64,000 bases of DNA from Novosphingobium sp. Rr 2-17 (GTDB lineage Bacteria > Pseudomonadota > Alphaproteobacteria > Sphingomonadales > Sphingomonadaceae): the NCBI RefSeq assembly GCF_000272475.1, contig NZ_AKFJ01000086.1, positions 62,001 through 126,000 of the forward strand. Reading direction: 5' to 3'. A program made the position numbers and the translations under genes. The notes below the pieces were generated by a model. The model was not told the DNA's origin. It did no database searches and saw nothing but the letters and a program-made list of their open reading frames with translations. Below are positions 27,598 to 39,169 of this stretch, piece by piece. How positions within the stretch are numbered: position 1 is the stretch's first letter; every line of letters begins with the position of its first letter.

Positions 27598-28341
27598 ATG
27601 ATGCCGCAGAGCAATGGGTCGGAGGGGCGCATAGTCGTTCTTGAGGACGACCCCGACATTCGTGAGCTTATCACCGCGCAGCTTTCGCGTGAACCCCGGC
27701 GTGTCGATGCGGTAGGCACGGTTGCCGGCTTGCGGACCACCTTGCAGGACGGGCCGACCGTGGATCTGCTGATCCTGGACCTCAACCTGCCGGACGGTGA
27801 CGGGCTGGACTTGTGCCGCGAATTGCGCGCCGGCGGCCACGAAGGCGCAATCATGATGGTGACTGCGCGCGAAGGGCCGATCGACCGAGTGCTCGGGCTG
27901 GAACTGGGCGCCGACGATTATCTCACCAAGCCGTTCGAACCGCGCGAGCTGTTGGCGCGCGTGCGCAATTTGCTGCGGCGATCGCGGGTGATCGACCAGG
28001 CAAAGGGGCAGGGTCGGGGGCGTGTAGCCCGCTTTGCCCGCTTGGGGCCGTGGCGGCTGGACCTCCACCAGCGCCGACTGATGACGGACGATGACCGGCT
28101 GGTCATGCTCTCTTCCGCCGAATACCGGCTGCTCTCGCGGTTTATCGAGGCTCCCAACCAAGTGCTGTCGCGCGAAGAGCTATTGCCCGAGCGTAGCGCC
28201 ACCGTGGCGTTCGACCGCACCATTGACATCCAGATCAGCCGGTTGCGGGCTAAGCTGGCGAGCGAGCCGGGCGGCGGCGATCTGATCCTGACGGTCCGGA
28301 GCGAGGGCTATGTGCTGCCGGGGCCGGTTATCTTCGAATGA
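27598..28341 (+). CDS. OmpR-family response regulator
   Basis: About 247 residues from ATG 27598. Receiver domain: VLEDDPDIREL, phospho-acceptor D61 in LLILDLNLPDGDGLDLC, MVTAREGPIDRVLGLELGADDYLTKPFEPREL. Winged-helix output domain from about residue 145 (WRLDLHQRRLM, AEYRLLSRFIEAPNQVLSREELL, DRTIDIQISRLRAKL). It resembles OmpR-type activators. The stop overlaps the kinase start (ATGA), so the pair is coupled. No clear ribosome site precedes the start. Divergence from the RND operon suggests it regulates the pump. Confidence 0.92.
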   Translation: MMPQSNGSEGRIVVLEDDPDIRELITAQLSREPRRVDAVGTVAGLRTTLQDGPTVDLLILDLNLPDGDGLDLCRELRAGGHEGAIMMVTAREGPIDRVLGLELGADDYLTKPFEPRELLARVRNLLRRSRVIDQAKGQGRGRVARFARLGPWRLDLHQRRLMTDDDRLVMLSSAEYRLLSRFIEAPNQVLSREELLPERSATVAFDRTIDIQISRLRAKLASEPGGGDLILTVRSEGYVLPGPVIFE

Positions 28342-29750
28342 CGTCTTCTGCGGCGAAACATTCGCCCCGCTGGCGCCGGCTTCTACGCTTTCTGCGGGAT
28401 TATCCGCGATCGTTGGCTGGCCGTCTGGCTTTGGTGCTGGCGTTGGGGATGGCGGCTTCTGCCATCCTGGCGCTCGAAGCGTCCGACCGCTTGCAACGCG
28501 CCAATTTTCGTAAGGAGCAGGCTGCGGCTGCGTTCCGCAGCGCTACCGACATCGCCGAGCGTTTCGATCGCGACCCGCTGGGGACTAAAACCGCGCTGGA
28601 TGAAAATCTCGTGCTCGGCGCGCATCCGGTCAAGTCCGATTGGCGGATGAGCGGCGCCAATCCCGAACTTTCTCGCGAACTCACCTCGCGTCTTGGATTT
28701 CCAGCTCAGATCAAGACATTCGACAACCGGACGTGCTTTGCCCAATTCCAGCGCAATCGCTACGCGGCGGGAATGAACATCGACGCGTTGCCCGACTGCT
28801 GGTTCGTGCGCTATGTCGATAAGGCCGGAACGGAGCGCCGTTACGTGGTGGACCTTTGGCCAGACCGAAGTTTCTATCAGCACAATGTCGGCCACCCCTA
28901 CGTCGTCCTCATCATTATCGCCGGGGCCTTGTTGGGGCTACTTGCGGCGAGCCTGGCAATGGCGCCGCTGCGGCGCATGGAAAAGTCGGCACGAGCATTT
29001 TCGTTGGAAGTGGACTTCGAGCCGATCCCAGTCAAAGGCCCAAGCGAAGTGCGCGCCGCGCTGGAAACCTTCAATATCGCCCAGGAGCGCGTTCGCGAGG
29101 TCATTAGAGAGCGCACGCAGATACTCGCCTCGGTGACGCACGACTTGCAGACCCCACTCACTCGTCTGCGGCTGCGGTTGGAGCAAGTCGAGGACGAGGT
29201 CTTGCGCGACCGGCTGGTCGCGGACCTGGCGGTTACCCAGCAACTCGTGCGCGACGGCCTTGATCTTGCCCGTAGCAGCGAGATCCGAGAACCGTGGGCG
29301 GTGATCGACATCGATTCTGTGCTGTCTAGCGCGGCGGAGGACGCTGCGGAGTTCGGCCACCGGGTCGTTTTTACGACAGGGTGCGGCGTTCAAGCGCGGG
29401 TCAAGCCCAATGCCCTGGGCCGGGCGCTGGGCAACTTGGTGGACAATGCGCAGAAATACGGCGGTAGTGCCGAACTCAGTTGCTGGCGCGATAATGGCGA
29501 TCTGGTGATCTGCGTGGCGGATCGCGGGCCGGGCCTGCCGGATTACGAATTGGAGCAAGCCTTCCAGCCATTCCGCCGCCTTTCGTCGAGCAAGGGCAGC
29601 GGAACCGGCATCGGCCTGGCGATCGCCCAGGCGCAGGCAAAAACCTTCGGAGCGATCCTGACCCTGCGCAACCGAAAGAATGGCGGGCTTTCAGCGGAAA
29701 TCCGAATTCCGGTCAAATCGGTCAGAACTACCGGCCAGGCGGGCCGGTAG
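28338..29750 (+). CDS. EnvZ-like sensor histidine kinase
   Basis: 470 residues. Helix 1 at about 29-48, a periplasmic domain of 140 residues with two Cys (NRTCFAQFQ, LPDCWFVRYV) that could form a disulfide, helix 2 at about 192-212, HAMP, then H-box with H268 (ASVTHDLQTPLTRLRLRLEQ) and ATPase domain (LGNLVDNAQKYGG, VADRGPGLPD, GSGTGIGLAIAQAQAKTFGA). The layout matches EnvZ and related kinases. It is translationally coupled to the OmpR-type regulator. The signal is unknown; a periplasmic drug or envelope stress cue would fit the adjacent pump. Confidence 0.92.
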   Translation: MTSSAAKHSPRWRRLLRFLRDYPRSLAGRLALVLALGMAASAILALEASDRLQRANFRKEQAAAAFRSATDIAERFDRDPLGTKTALDENLVLGAHPVKSDWRMSGANPELSRELTSRLGFPAQIKTFDNRTCFAQFQRNRYAAGMNIDALPDCWFVRYVDKAGTERRYVVDLWPDRSFYQHNVGHPYVVLIIIAGALLGLLAASLAMAPLRRMEKSARAFSLEVDFEPIPVKGPSEVRAALETFNIAQERVREVIRERTQILASVTHDLQTPLTRLRLRLEQVEDEVLRDRLVADLAVTQQLVRDGLDLARSSEIREPWAVIDIDSVLSSAAEDAAEFGHRVVFTTGCGVQARVKPNALGRALGNLVDNAQKYGGSAELSCWRDNGDLVICVADRGPGLPDYELEQAFQPFRRLSSSKGSGTGIGLAIAQAQAKTFGAILTLRNRKNGGLSAEIRIPVKSVRTTGQAGR

Positions 29751-29753
29751 TTC
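29725..29753. terminator. Strong bidirectional hairpin at the end of the kinase gene
   Basis: GAACTACCGGCC (29725-29736) and GGCCGGTAGTTC (29742-29753) pair perfectly over 12 bases with a 5-base loop. The stem includes the last codons and stop of the kinase gene, and lies 30 bases before the end of the converging fpr gene. TCTT follows on the plus strand. Confidence 0.7.
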
Positions 29754-29782
29754 TCTTGGCATGGCCCGCCTGACGTAAAGCT

Positions 29783-30592
29783 TCAGTCGACGAAGGCGCG
29801 TTCGATCACGAAGTGACCAGGCTTGCTGTTCGAGCCTTCCTCGAAGCCCATCTCCAGGAACTTGTGTTCGAAATCGCGGATCATCGCCATCGAGCCACAT
29901 AGCATCATGCGGTCAGTCTCGACGTTGAAGGCTGCCTCGCCCATTCCTTCGAACAGCGTACCGTCCGCGATGAGGGTGTCGATGCGGCCTGTGGTGTGGA
30001 ATGGTTCGCGCGTCACCGTCGGCACATAGTGCAGCTTGAGTGCGGCTTCCTCGTCCACCAGCGGATCGTCGGCCAGCTTGCTTTCCAGTTCCTCGCGGAA
30101 CGCAAGGTCGCTCACGCGGCGGACCGAGTGGACGACGACGATCTTGTCGAACATGTCGTAGATATCGGGATCGCGGATGACCGACAGGAACGGCGCCAGG
30201 CCGGTGCCGGTTGAAAGCAGGAACAGCCGCTTGCCGGGGACAAGAGCGTCGGCAACCAGGGTGCCCACGGGCTTGCGGCCCAGGTAGATCTGGTCGCCAG
30301 GCTGGATTTGCTGGAGGCGGGAGGTGAGCGGGCCGTCCTGCACCTTGATCGACAGGAACTCCAGCTCTTCGGCATAGGCCGGGCTGGCGATCGAATACGC
30401 GCGCAGCAGCGGGCGCTTTTCGCCGGGCAGGCCGATCATCACGAACTCGCCCGAACGGAACCGGAAGGAGGCCGGTCGGGTGATCTTGAAGCTGAACAAG
30501 TGCTCGTTCCAGTGATGGACCGACAGCACGGTTTCGACGGTCAACGCCGCCGAAGGGACCAGTTCAGTAACAGCGGCAACAGGCTCGCTCAT
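29783..30592 (-). CDS. fpr: Ferredoxin--NADP+ reductase
   Basis: About 269 residues from ATG 30592, chosen because AAGGAG lies upstream of it; ATG 30613 would put the ribosome site inside the gene. FAD domain with RAYSIASPAYAEELEF and the NADP domain with FLLSTGTGLAPFLSVIRDP and MMLCGSMAMIRDFEHKFLE. The C-terminal GHFVIERAFVD fits the proteobacterial subclass IA reductases, which work mainly in reducing ferredoxin or flavodoxin for biosynthesis and oxidative-stress defence. It ends close to a shared terminator with the sensor kinase gene. Confidence 0.93.
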   Translation of the reverse strand: MSEPVAAVTELVPSAALTVETVLSVHHWNEHLFSFKITRPASFRFRSGEFVMIGLPGEKRPLLRAYSIASPAYAEELEFLSIKVQDGPLTSRLQQIQPGDQIYLGRKPVGTLVADALVPGKRLFLLSTGTGLAPFLSVIRDPDIYDMFDKIVVVHSVRRVSDLAFREELESKLADDPLVDEEAALKLHYVPTVTREPFHTTGRIDTLIADGTLFEGMGEAAFNVETDRMMLCGSMAMIRDFEHKFLEMGFEEGSNSKPGHFVIERAFVD

Positions 30593-30832
30593 GGCGGACG
30601 TGCACTCCTTCATAATCACAATTCATCGCGGTGAGGAGCTTGTGCTCCAAGCCGGCAGCCCTTTGTGGGCCGCAAATATCTACGGCGCAGCCGCTAGAGG
30701 GTCAGCAGCGGCATCGTCAATTCCGAACCGCTCAAACGCTGCTTTTCTTTCTATACGCCCTAGCACGGTATCTATCCGCCCAGCCGATAGCCAGCGCGGA
30801 TCGATTGTATTCACCGGCTTGCGAACATCACA

Positions 30833-30853
30833 ATATAGGGGTAGGGGGTATAG
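30833..30853 (+). promoter_or_regulatory. G-tract operator for the RcnR/DmeR-type repressor
   Basis: ATATAGGGGTAGGGGGTATAG has two G-runs flanked by TATA on both sides, the form of RcnR/CsoR-family operators (A/T flanks around a G/C tract). It ends 4 bases before the ATG of the repressor gene, so it overlaps the ribosome site and core promoter. Autorepression relieved by nickel or cobalt is the expected behaviour. Confidence 0.65.
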
Positions 30854-30857
30854 GTAC

Positions 30858-31133
30858 ATGGCCCATCTTAATTCTGAGAACAGCGAACTCGTCGCTCGCG
30901 TCCGCCGCATTGCTGGACAAGTCGGTGCGGTTGAGCGCGCTTTGCAGGCCGATGTCGGGTGCGCTGACGTACTGCACCTTGTTGCAGCGGTTCGCGGCGC
31001 GGTGAACGGTTTGATGGACGAAATCATCGCCGAACACCTCGAAGAGCACGTCGCGGCGCCGGGGTTGGACGATGAAGCCCGCGCTGCTGGTGCGCGAGAG
31101 CTGCTGGCGGTCATCCGCCGCTACGCGAAGTAG
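30858..31133 (+). CDS. dmeR: Nickel/cobalt-responsive repressor, RcnR/DmeR type
   Basis: 91 residues, all helical, CsoR/RcnR/FrmR superfamily. The metal-ligand set of RcnR is present at the same numbers: His3, Cys35, His60 and His64 (MAHLNSE, DVGCADVL, AEHLEEHV). A copper CsoR or formaldehyde FrmR would have a different set. The core RVRRIAGQVGAVERAL and AAVRGAVNGLMDEII is typical. It binds its operator as a tetramer until Ni or Co binds. The dmeF exporter gene follows after 10 bases, so metal opens expression of both. The name dmeR is by analogy with alphaproteobacterial pairs. Confidence 0.88.
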   Translation: MAHLNSENSELVARVRRIAGQVGAVERALQADVGCADVLHLVAAVRGAVNGLMDEIIAEHLEEHVAAPGLDDEARAAGARELLAVIRRYAK

Positions 31134-31143
31134 GCGAAAGAGC

Positions 31144-32091
31144 ATGGCGACCCGGCCTGAAATCGACGGTTATCTGCACGATCACGTTTTCCTCGGCGCT
31201 GCGCACGACGACAATGCGCGACGCACCCGCTTGGTGGTGGTGCTGACTGCCGTGATGATGGTCGGCGAAATCCTTGCCGGTTACTGGACCGGCTCGATGG
31301 CGCTGCTGGCGGACGGCTTTCACATGGCGACGCACGCCGGCGCTCTGGCCGTCGCGGCGGGCGCTTATGCGTATGCCAGGCGGCATGCCCGCAACCCCGA
31401 TTTCAGCTTCGGCACCGGCAAAGTCGGCGATCTTGCCGGCTTCGCTTCTGCGATGGTGCTGGGGATAGTCTCGCTGGGCATCGCGTTCGAATCGGTGTTG
31501 CGGTTGTTTGAACCTGCTGCCGTGGCGTTCGGCGAGGCGACCGTGATTGCGGTGGTGGGCCTGGCGGTCAACATCGCCAGCGCCTTCCTGCTTTCGGGCG
31601 GACACCACCATCACCACGATCATGGGCATCACCACGATCACGGGCATGGTCATGGCCACCACGATCATAAGGACGGCCATGGCGGAGACAACAATTTGCG
31701 CTCCGCTTATGTCCATGTCCTGGCTGACGCGTTGACGTCGGTTCTGGCCATCGCGGCGCTATTGGCCGGGCGCTATCTCGGGTGGGTCTGGCTCGATCCG
31801 GTCATGGGCATTGTTGGCGCCGTGGTGATCGCACGCTGGTCGTGGAGCCTGATGCGCGATACCGGCGCGATCCTGCTCGATCGTACCGACAACCATGTCG
31901 CCGAGGAAATCCGCGAGCTGGTCGAAGCCCCAGGCGACGTGCGCATTGCCGATCTTCACGTCTGGCGGGTCGGCCCGGAAGCCCACGCCGCCATCGTCAG
32001 CGTGGTGGGCATCGGGGTGACCGCCGAGGCCATCCGCACGCGGCTCATACCGGTGCACGAAGTGGCCCATCTGACGGTCCAGTGCGCCTGA
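31144..32091 (+). CDS. dmeF: Cation diffusion facilitator, DmeF-type Co/Ni exporter
   Basis: 315 residues, six membrane helices. Metal-site residues lie in ADGFHMATHAGAL (helix 2) and HVLADALTSVLAI (helix 5), with HxxxD pairs shifted as in DmeF rather than the HxxxD/HxxxD of zinc ZitB. The loop between helices 4 and 5 is His-rich (HHHHHDHGHHHDHGHGHGHH) and would gather metal. The cytoplasmic C-terminal domain is short. ATG 31144 has AGGCGAAAGAG upstream. It exports divalent cations in exchange for protons. It is the second gene of the dmeRF pair. Confidence 0.9.
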   Translation: MATRPEIDGYLHDHVFLGAAHDDNARRTRLVVVLTAVMMVGEILAGYWTGSMALLADGFHMATHAGALAVAAGAYAYARRHARNPDFSFGTGKVGDLAGFASAMVLGIVSLGIAFESVLRLFEPAAVAFGEATVIAVVGLAVNIASAFLLSGGHHHHHDHGHHHDHGHGHGHHDHKDGHGGDNNLRSAYVHVLADALTSVLAIAALLAGRYLGWVWLDPVMGIVGAVVIARWSWSLMRDTGAILLDRTDNHVAEEIRELVEAPGDVRIADLHVWRVGPEAHAAIVSVVGIGVTAEAIRTRLIPVHEVAHLTVQCA

Positions 32092-32189
32092 CCAGACTCA
32101 ATCCATGGGGGCAATTCGCGAGAATGCCTTGATCTTGCGGCCATTTACCGCGACTGCTGGTTTCCCCCGCAGTCCGTGATGGTAGCCAG

Positions 32190-35645
<3,456 letters not shown>

Positions 35646-35650
35646 TCGCC

Positions 35651-36478
35651 ATGGACGAGGAAAAGATCGAGGACATCGAGGTCCGCCTGCTGCTCGAAGC
35701 GCTGTATCGGCGCTACCACTATGACTTTCGCAACTATGCGCAGGCCTCTATCCGGCGGCGCTTGCGCCAGGCGCGCGAACGGCTGGGGCTGACGAGCTTT
35801 TCGGCCATGCAGGACAAGCTGCTGCACGATCCCGCCGCTGCCGCCAAAGTGCTGCGGTTCATGACCGTTCAGGTCAGCGATTTCTTCCGCGATCCCACAT
35901 ACTTTCGCGCCATTCGTGAAAGGGTGATCCCGCACCTCAAGACTTACCCCTCGCTCAAGGTCTGGGTGGCGGGATGCAGTGCCGGCGAGGAAGTGCATTC
36001 GCTCGCCATCCTGTTCCGCGAGGAAGGTTTGGAAGAGCGCACGCTGTTCTACGCGACCGACATCAATCAGGAGGCGCTGGAGGCTGCGGGACGCGGCATC
36101 TATTCGCTGGACCGGCTCCAGGCATTCACCGAGAACTACCGCGCTGCGGGGGGAACCTCGTCGCTGTCCGACTATTACACGACCGGATACGGCGGTGCTG
36201 TCTTCGACAAGACCTTGCGTGACCGGGTGTTGTTCTCGGATCATAGCCTGGTTACCGATGCGGTGTTCTCGGAGGTTCACCTGATCTCCTGCCGCAATGT
36301 CATGATCTATTTCGATCGGGCATTGCAGGACCGGGCTGTGCGCTTGTTTCGGGATTCGCTGATCCGCAACGGATTTCTGGGATTGGGTTCGAAAGAGACC
36401 TTGCGTTTCTCCGAACATGCCGATGCGTTTTCGGAATACGTGCGCGAGGAAAAGATCTATCAAAGGCGCCAGGGATGA
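35651..36478 (+). CDS. cheR: CheR-type protein methyltransferase
   Basis: 275 residues. N-terminal helical domain (LLEALYRRYHYDFRNYAQASIRRRL) and SAM-binding domain (LKVWVAGCSAGEEVHSLAILFRE, YATDINQEALEAAGRGIY, DHSLVTDAVFSEVHLISCRNVMIYF). CheR methylates glutamates of chemoreceptors. No receptor gene is nearby, and the C-terminal pentapeptide-binding insert is not evident, so the target may be the neighbouring kinases or a distant receptor. It starts 5 bases after the hybrid kinase stop and overlaps cheB by ATGA. Confidence 0.9.
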   Translation: MDEEKIEDIEVRLLLEALYRRYHYDFRNYAQASIRRRLRQARERLGLTSFSAMQDKLLHDPAAAAKVLRFMTVQVSDFFRDPTYFRAIRERVIPHLKTYPSLKVWVAGCSAGEEVHSLAILFREEGLEERTLFYATDINQEALEAAGRGIYSLDRLQAFTENYRAAGGTSSLSDYYTTGYGGAVFDKTLRDRVLFSDHSLVTDAVFSEVHLISCRNVMIYFDRALQDRAVRLFRDSLIRNGFLGLGSKETLRFSEHADAFSEYVREEKIYQRRQG

Positions 36479-37074
36479 ATCCGGGGGTGAGCCCAGGAAT
36501 GACCGGCGCCACGATCCAGGCAGTGGTCATCGGTGCATCGGCTGGAGCAATTCAGGCGCTGTTGCACATCCTGCCGGCATTGCCCGGCGACTTCGCGTTG
36601 CCGATACTGATCGTCGTGCACGTACCGCCGACGCGCAAGAGCGAACTTACCACGCTGTTTTCCGGCCGGTGCGCGTTGCCGGTGCGCGAGGCGGAAGACA
36701 AGGAAACGATCGTGCCTCGGACCATCTACTTTGCCCCACCAGACTATCACATGCTGGTTGAGACAGAGGGCATCATCTCGCTGTCGAGGGATGAAGCGGT
36801 GTGCTTTTCGCGCCCCTCGATCGACGTTTTGTTCGAAACCGCTGCCGATGCCTGGGGATCGCGCGTGGCGGGCATCGTGCTGACCGGTGCCAACGATGAC
36901 GGCGCCAGTGGCCTTGCCGCGATCGGCGGCGCGGGCGGGGTCACACTGGTGGAAGACCCGGCCAGTGCTTACTCACGCGCCATGCCTGCAGCCGCGCTGG
37001 CGCGCTGGCCCAGGGCCGAGGTGCGATCACTCGATGGTATCGTCGCCTATCTCAAGGAGGCGGGAGCCCAGTGA
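36475..37074 (+). CDS. cheB: CheB-type methylesterase, catalytic domain only
   Basis: 199 residues, only the methylesterase/deamidase domain. The triad is visible: S22 in VVIGASAGAIQAL, H49 in LIVVHVPPTRKS and D142 in LTGANDDGASGLAAI (the usual G-M-G-x-D-G-A is changed to GANDDGA). The amino-terminal receiver that normally switches CheB on is absent, so activity would have to be constitutive or controlled by a partner. It overlaps both the cheR stop and the following kinase start. Confidence 0.9.
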   Translation: MNPGVSPGMTGATIQAVVIGASAGAIQALLHILPALPGDFALPILIVVHVPPTRKSELTTLFSGRCALPVREAEDKETIVPRTIYFAPPDYHMLVETEGIISLSRDEAVCFSRPSIDVLFETAADAWGSRVAGIVLTGANDDGASGLAAIGGAGGVTLVEDPASAYSRAMPAAALARWPRAEVRSLDGIVAYLKEAGAQ

Positions 37075-38213
37075 TGGACGCGCGCAAACCGGTGTACTTC
37101 CTGCTGGTCGACGATCTGCCCGCGAACCTGCTCGCACTCGAGGCGCTGCTGCGGCGCGACGATCTCGTGCTGCTCAAGGCCAGCTCGGGCGAAGAGGCGC
37201 TGGAGCTGCTGCTGCGTCATGATGTCGCGCTGGCGCTTCTCGATGTGCAGATGCCCGATATGGACGGGTTCGAACTCGCCGAACTGATGCGCGGCAACGA
37301 GCGCACCTGCCACGTCCCGATCATTTTCGTCACTGCCGGCAGCACCGACAGCCAACGCCGGTTCCGTGGCTACGAAGCAGGTGCGGTCGATTTCATCCAG
37401 AAGCCGATCGAGCCCGACATCCTGCGCAGCAAGGCGGATGTGTTCTCCGACCTCTACCGGCAGCGGCAACAAATCGCCGCGCAGCGCGACGAGATCGCCG
37501 TCGCCGCCGAAGCGCTGCGCGAGAATGACCGCCAGAAGGACCAATTCCTGGCGGTTCTGGCGCATGAGCTGCGCAATCCGGTGGCTGCGTTGTTGAGCGG
37601 GTTGGACTTGCTGCGCCGCCCGAGCCTGGCCCACCGTGCCGATGAAGTGAAGGGGCAGATGGAGCGCACGTTGTTCCATCTTTCGCGCCTGGTGGAAGAT
37701 TTGCTCGACGTCTCACGCGTCAGCAAGGGTAAGGTCTCGTTACGGCAGGAGCGGATCGAGCTGTCGGAACTTGTGCGTTCTGCAGTCGAAGCCAGCCAGC
37801 ACAACATGGACGCGCCCCAGCACACGCTGACCGTCACGGCCCCATCCGAGCCGATCTGGCTTATGGTCGATCATACCCGCGTCGCCCAAATTCTCTCCAA
37901 CCTCCTCAACAATGCCGCCAAGTACACGCCCGCCGGCGGGCGGATCGACCTGACCGTGGCGCTGGTTGGGGGAGAGGTGGAGATATGCGTGTCGGACAAC
38001 GGTATGGGCATTCCATTGGAGATGCAGCCGCACGTCTTCGAGATATTCACCCAGATCGAGCATCATCGCGGGCGCGATCAGGGCGGGCTTGGTATCGGCC
38101 TGGCGCTGGTCAAGCAATTGGTTGCGCTGCACGGCGGCACGATTTCGGTCGCCAGCGACGGGCCGGGAACGGGCAGTGCGTTCACGGTGCGGTTGCCCGT
38201 GGATATGGGCTGA
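37074..38213 (+). CDS. Soluble receiver-histidine kinase
   Basis: 379 residues, no membrane helix. N-terminal receiver (YFLLVDDLPANLLALEAL, ALLDVQMPDMDGFELAELM, KPIEP), a short coiled coil, then HisKA with LAVLAHELRNPVAALLSGLDLL and ATPase (LSNLLNNAAKYTPAGG, GGLGIGLALVKQLVALHGG). Receiver-first kinases commonly act as relays. ATG 37074 overlaps the cheB stop (TGATG); a GTG three bases upstream is equally possible. It could be the partner of the large hybrid kinase at the head of the run. Confidence 0.9.
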   Translation: MDARKPVYFLLVDDLPANLLALEALLRRDDLVLLKASSGEEALELLLRHDVALALLDVQMPDMDGFELAELMRGNERTCHVPIIFVTAGSTDSQRRFRGYEAGAVDFIQKPIEPDILRSKADVFSDLYRQRQQIAAQRDEIAVAAEALRENDRQKDQFLAVLAHELRNPVAALLSGLDLLRRPSLAHRADEVKGQMERTLFHLSRLVEDLLDVSRVSKGKVSLRQERIELSELVRSAVEASQHNMDAPQHTLTVTAPSEPIWLMVDHTRVAQILSNLLNNAAKYTPAGGRIDLTVALVGGEVEICVSDNGMGIPLEMQPHVFEIFTQIEHHRGRDQGGLGIGLALVKQLVALHGGTISVASDGPGTGSAFTVRLPVDMG

Positions 38214-38306
38214 CCGGCTTTGCGCTCGCTCTAGTCTTTTGTTTCGCCGCGTTTTCCGAGTCAGCAGGTAATTCAGCCGCCTCGAAAACGCTCTAGCGCT
38301 GTGCGT

Positions 38307-39059
38307 TCACAATATCCGCGACATTAAGTAGAGGCCCAGCGCCAGCATCATCCAGTACACCGCGCGATAGAAACCCGGTCCCGGCATTCGCCGCACCAGC
38401 CTTAGCGAGGCGACGGTGCACACGATCGCTACTGGAATCAGCACGGCCGACGTCAGCAGGACTTGCGGGGTCAGCGCGCCCAGCGCGATGTAGGACGGCA
38501 CTTTCAGCCAGTTGATCGCGGCGAACAGCACTGCGTTGGTGCCGACGTAAACCGTGTGCGGCAGCTTGCGCGGGGTCACCCACATTTGGAACGGCGGTGC
38601 CCCGGCATGCGCGACCTGGCTAGTGAGGCCGGTGCCGATCCCGAACAACAAGCCGACCCAGCCCGGCGAATTGGACGGCGCGGTGATGACGTGTCCGCGC
38701 TCGGCCCAGAGCCGCTGGCCTGCGAATATCACGGAGACCAGGCCGACCGCAGCGGCTAGAATCTCCTCGTTCACGCGCTCTGCGAAGAACCAGCCCAGGC
38801 CGATTCCGATGATCGCGCCTGGCAACATCCAGGCAACGACCCACCGGTCCCACTCCCGTCGAAACGACCAGACGCTCACGATGTCCTGGCTGATGAGCAC
38901 GGGCAACAAGATGCCCGCCGCGATCACCGGCGGCAGCACAAGCGTCACGATCGGCATGGCCAGGGTGCCAAGCCCCGCAAAGCCGCCCTTGCCCATCCCG
39001 ATCAGGGCAACGGCCAGCAGGCATGCAGCCCATTTCCAAGGGTCATCTAGGTAGATCAA
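38307..39059 (-). CDS. TauE/SafE (TSUP) family membrane permease
   Basis: 250 residues, about eight helices in two inverted repeats. Family motifs: LLAVALIGMGKGGFAGLGTLAMP near the start and GIGTGLTSQVAHAGAPPFQMW in the second half. TSUP proteins are secondary transporters of sulfite, sulfoacetate or other sulfonates, with varied roles. The start is a TTG at 39059 with a weak ribosome site. It stands alone between a converging kinase gene and the MacAB operon. The substrate is not assigned. Confidence 0.85.
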   Translation of the reverse strand: MIYLDDPWKWAACLLAVALIGMGKGGFAGLGTLAMPIVTLVLPPVIAAGILLPVLISQDIVSVWSFRREWDRWVVAWMLPGAIIGIGLGWFFAERVNEEILAAAVGLVSVIFAGQRLWAERGHVITAPSNSPGWVGLLFGIGTGLTSQVAHAGAPPFQMWVTPRKLPHTVYVGTNAVLFAAINWLKVPSYIALGALTPQVLLTSAVLIPVAIVCTVASLRLVRRMPGPGFYRAVYWMMLALGLYLMSRIL

Positions 39060-39169
39060 AGGGTGGGGCCTGTCGCAAGGAACAAGCCGCCGCCATGACG
39101 AGTCGCGTACGGGTTTTCAAGGCGCGTCGCCGGCATTTTCGCGGCCGACCGGCAGGTGTGCGAGGCGCG

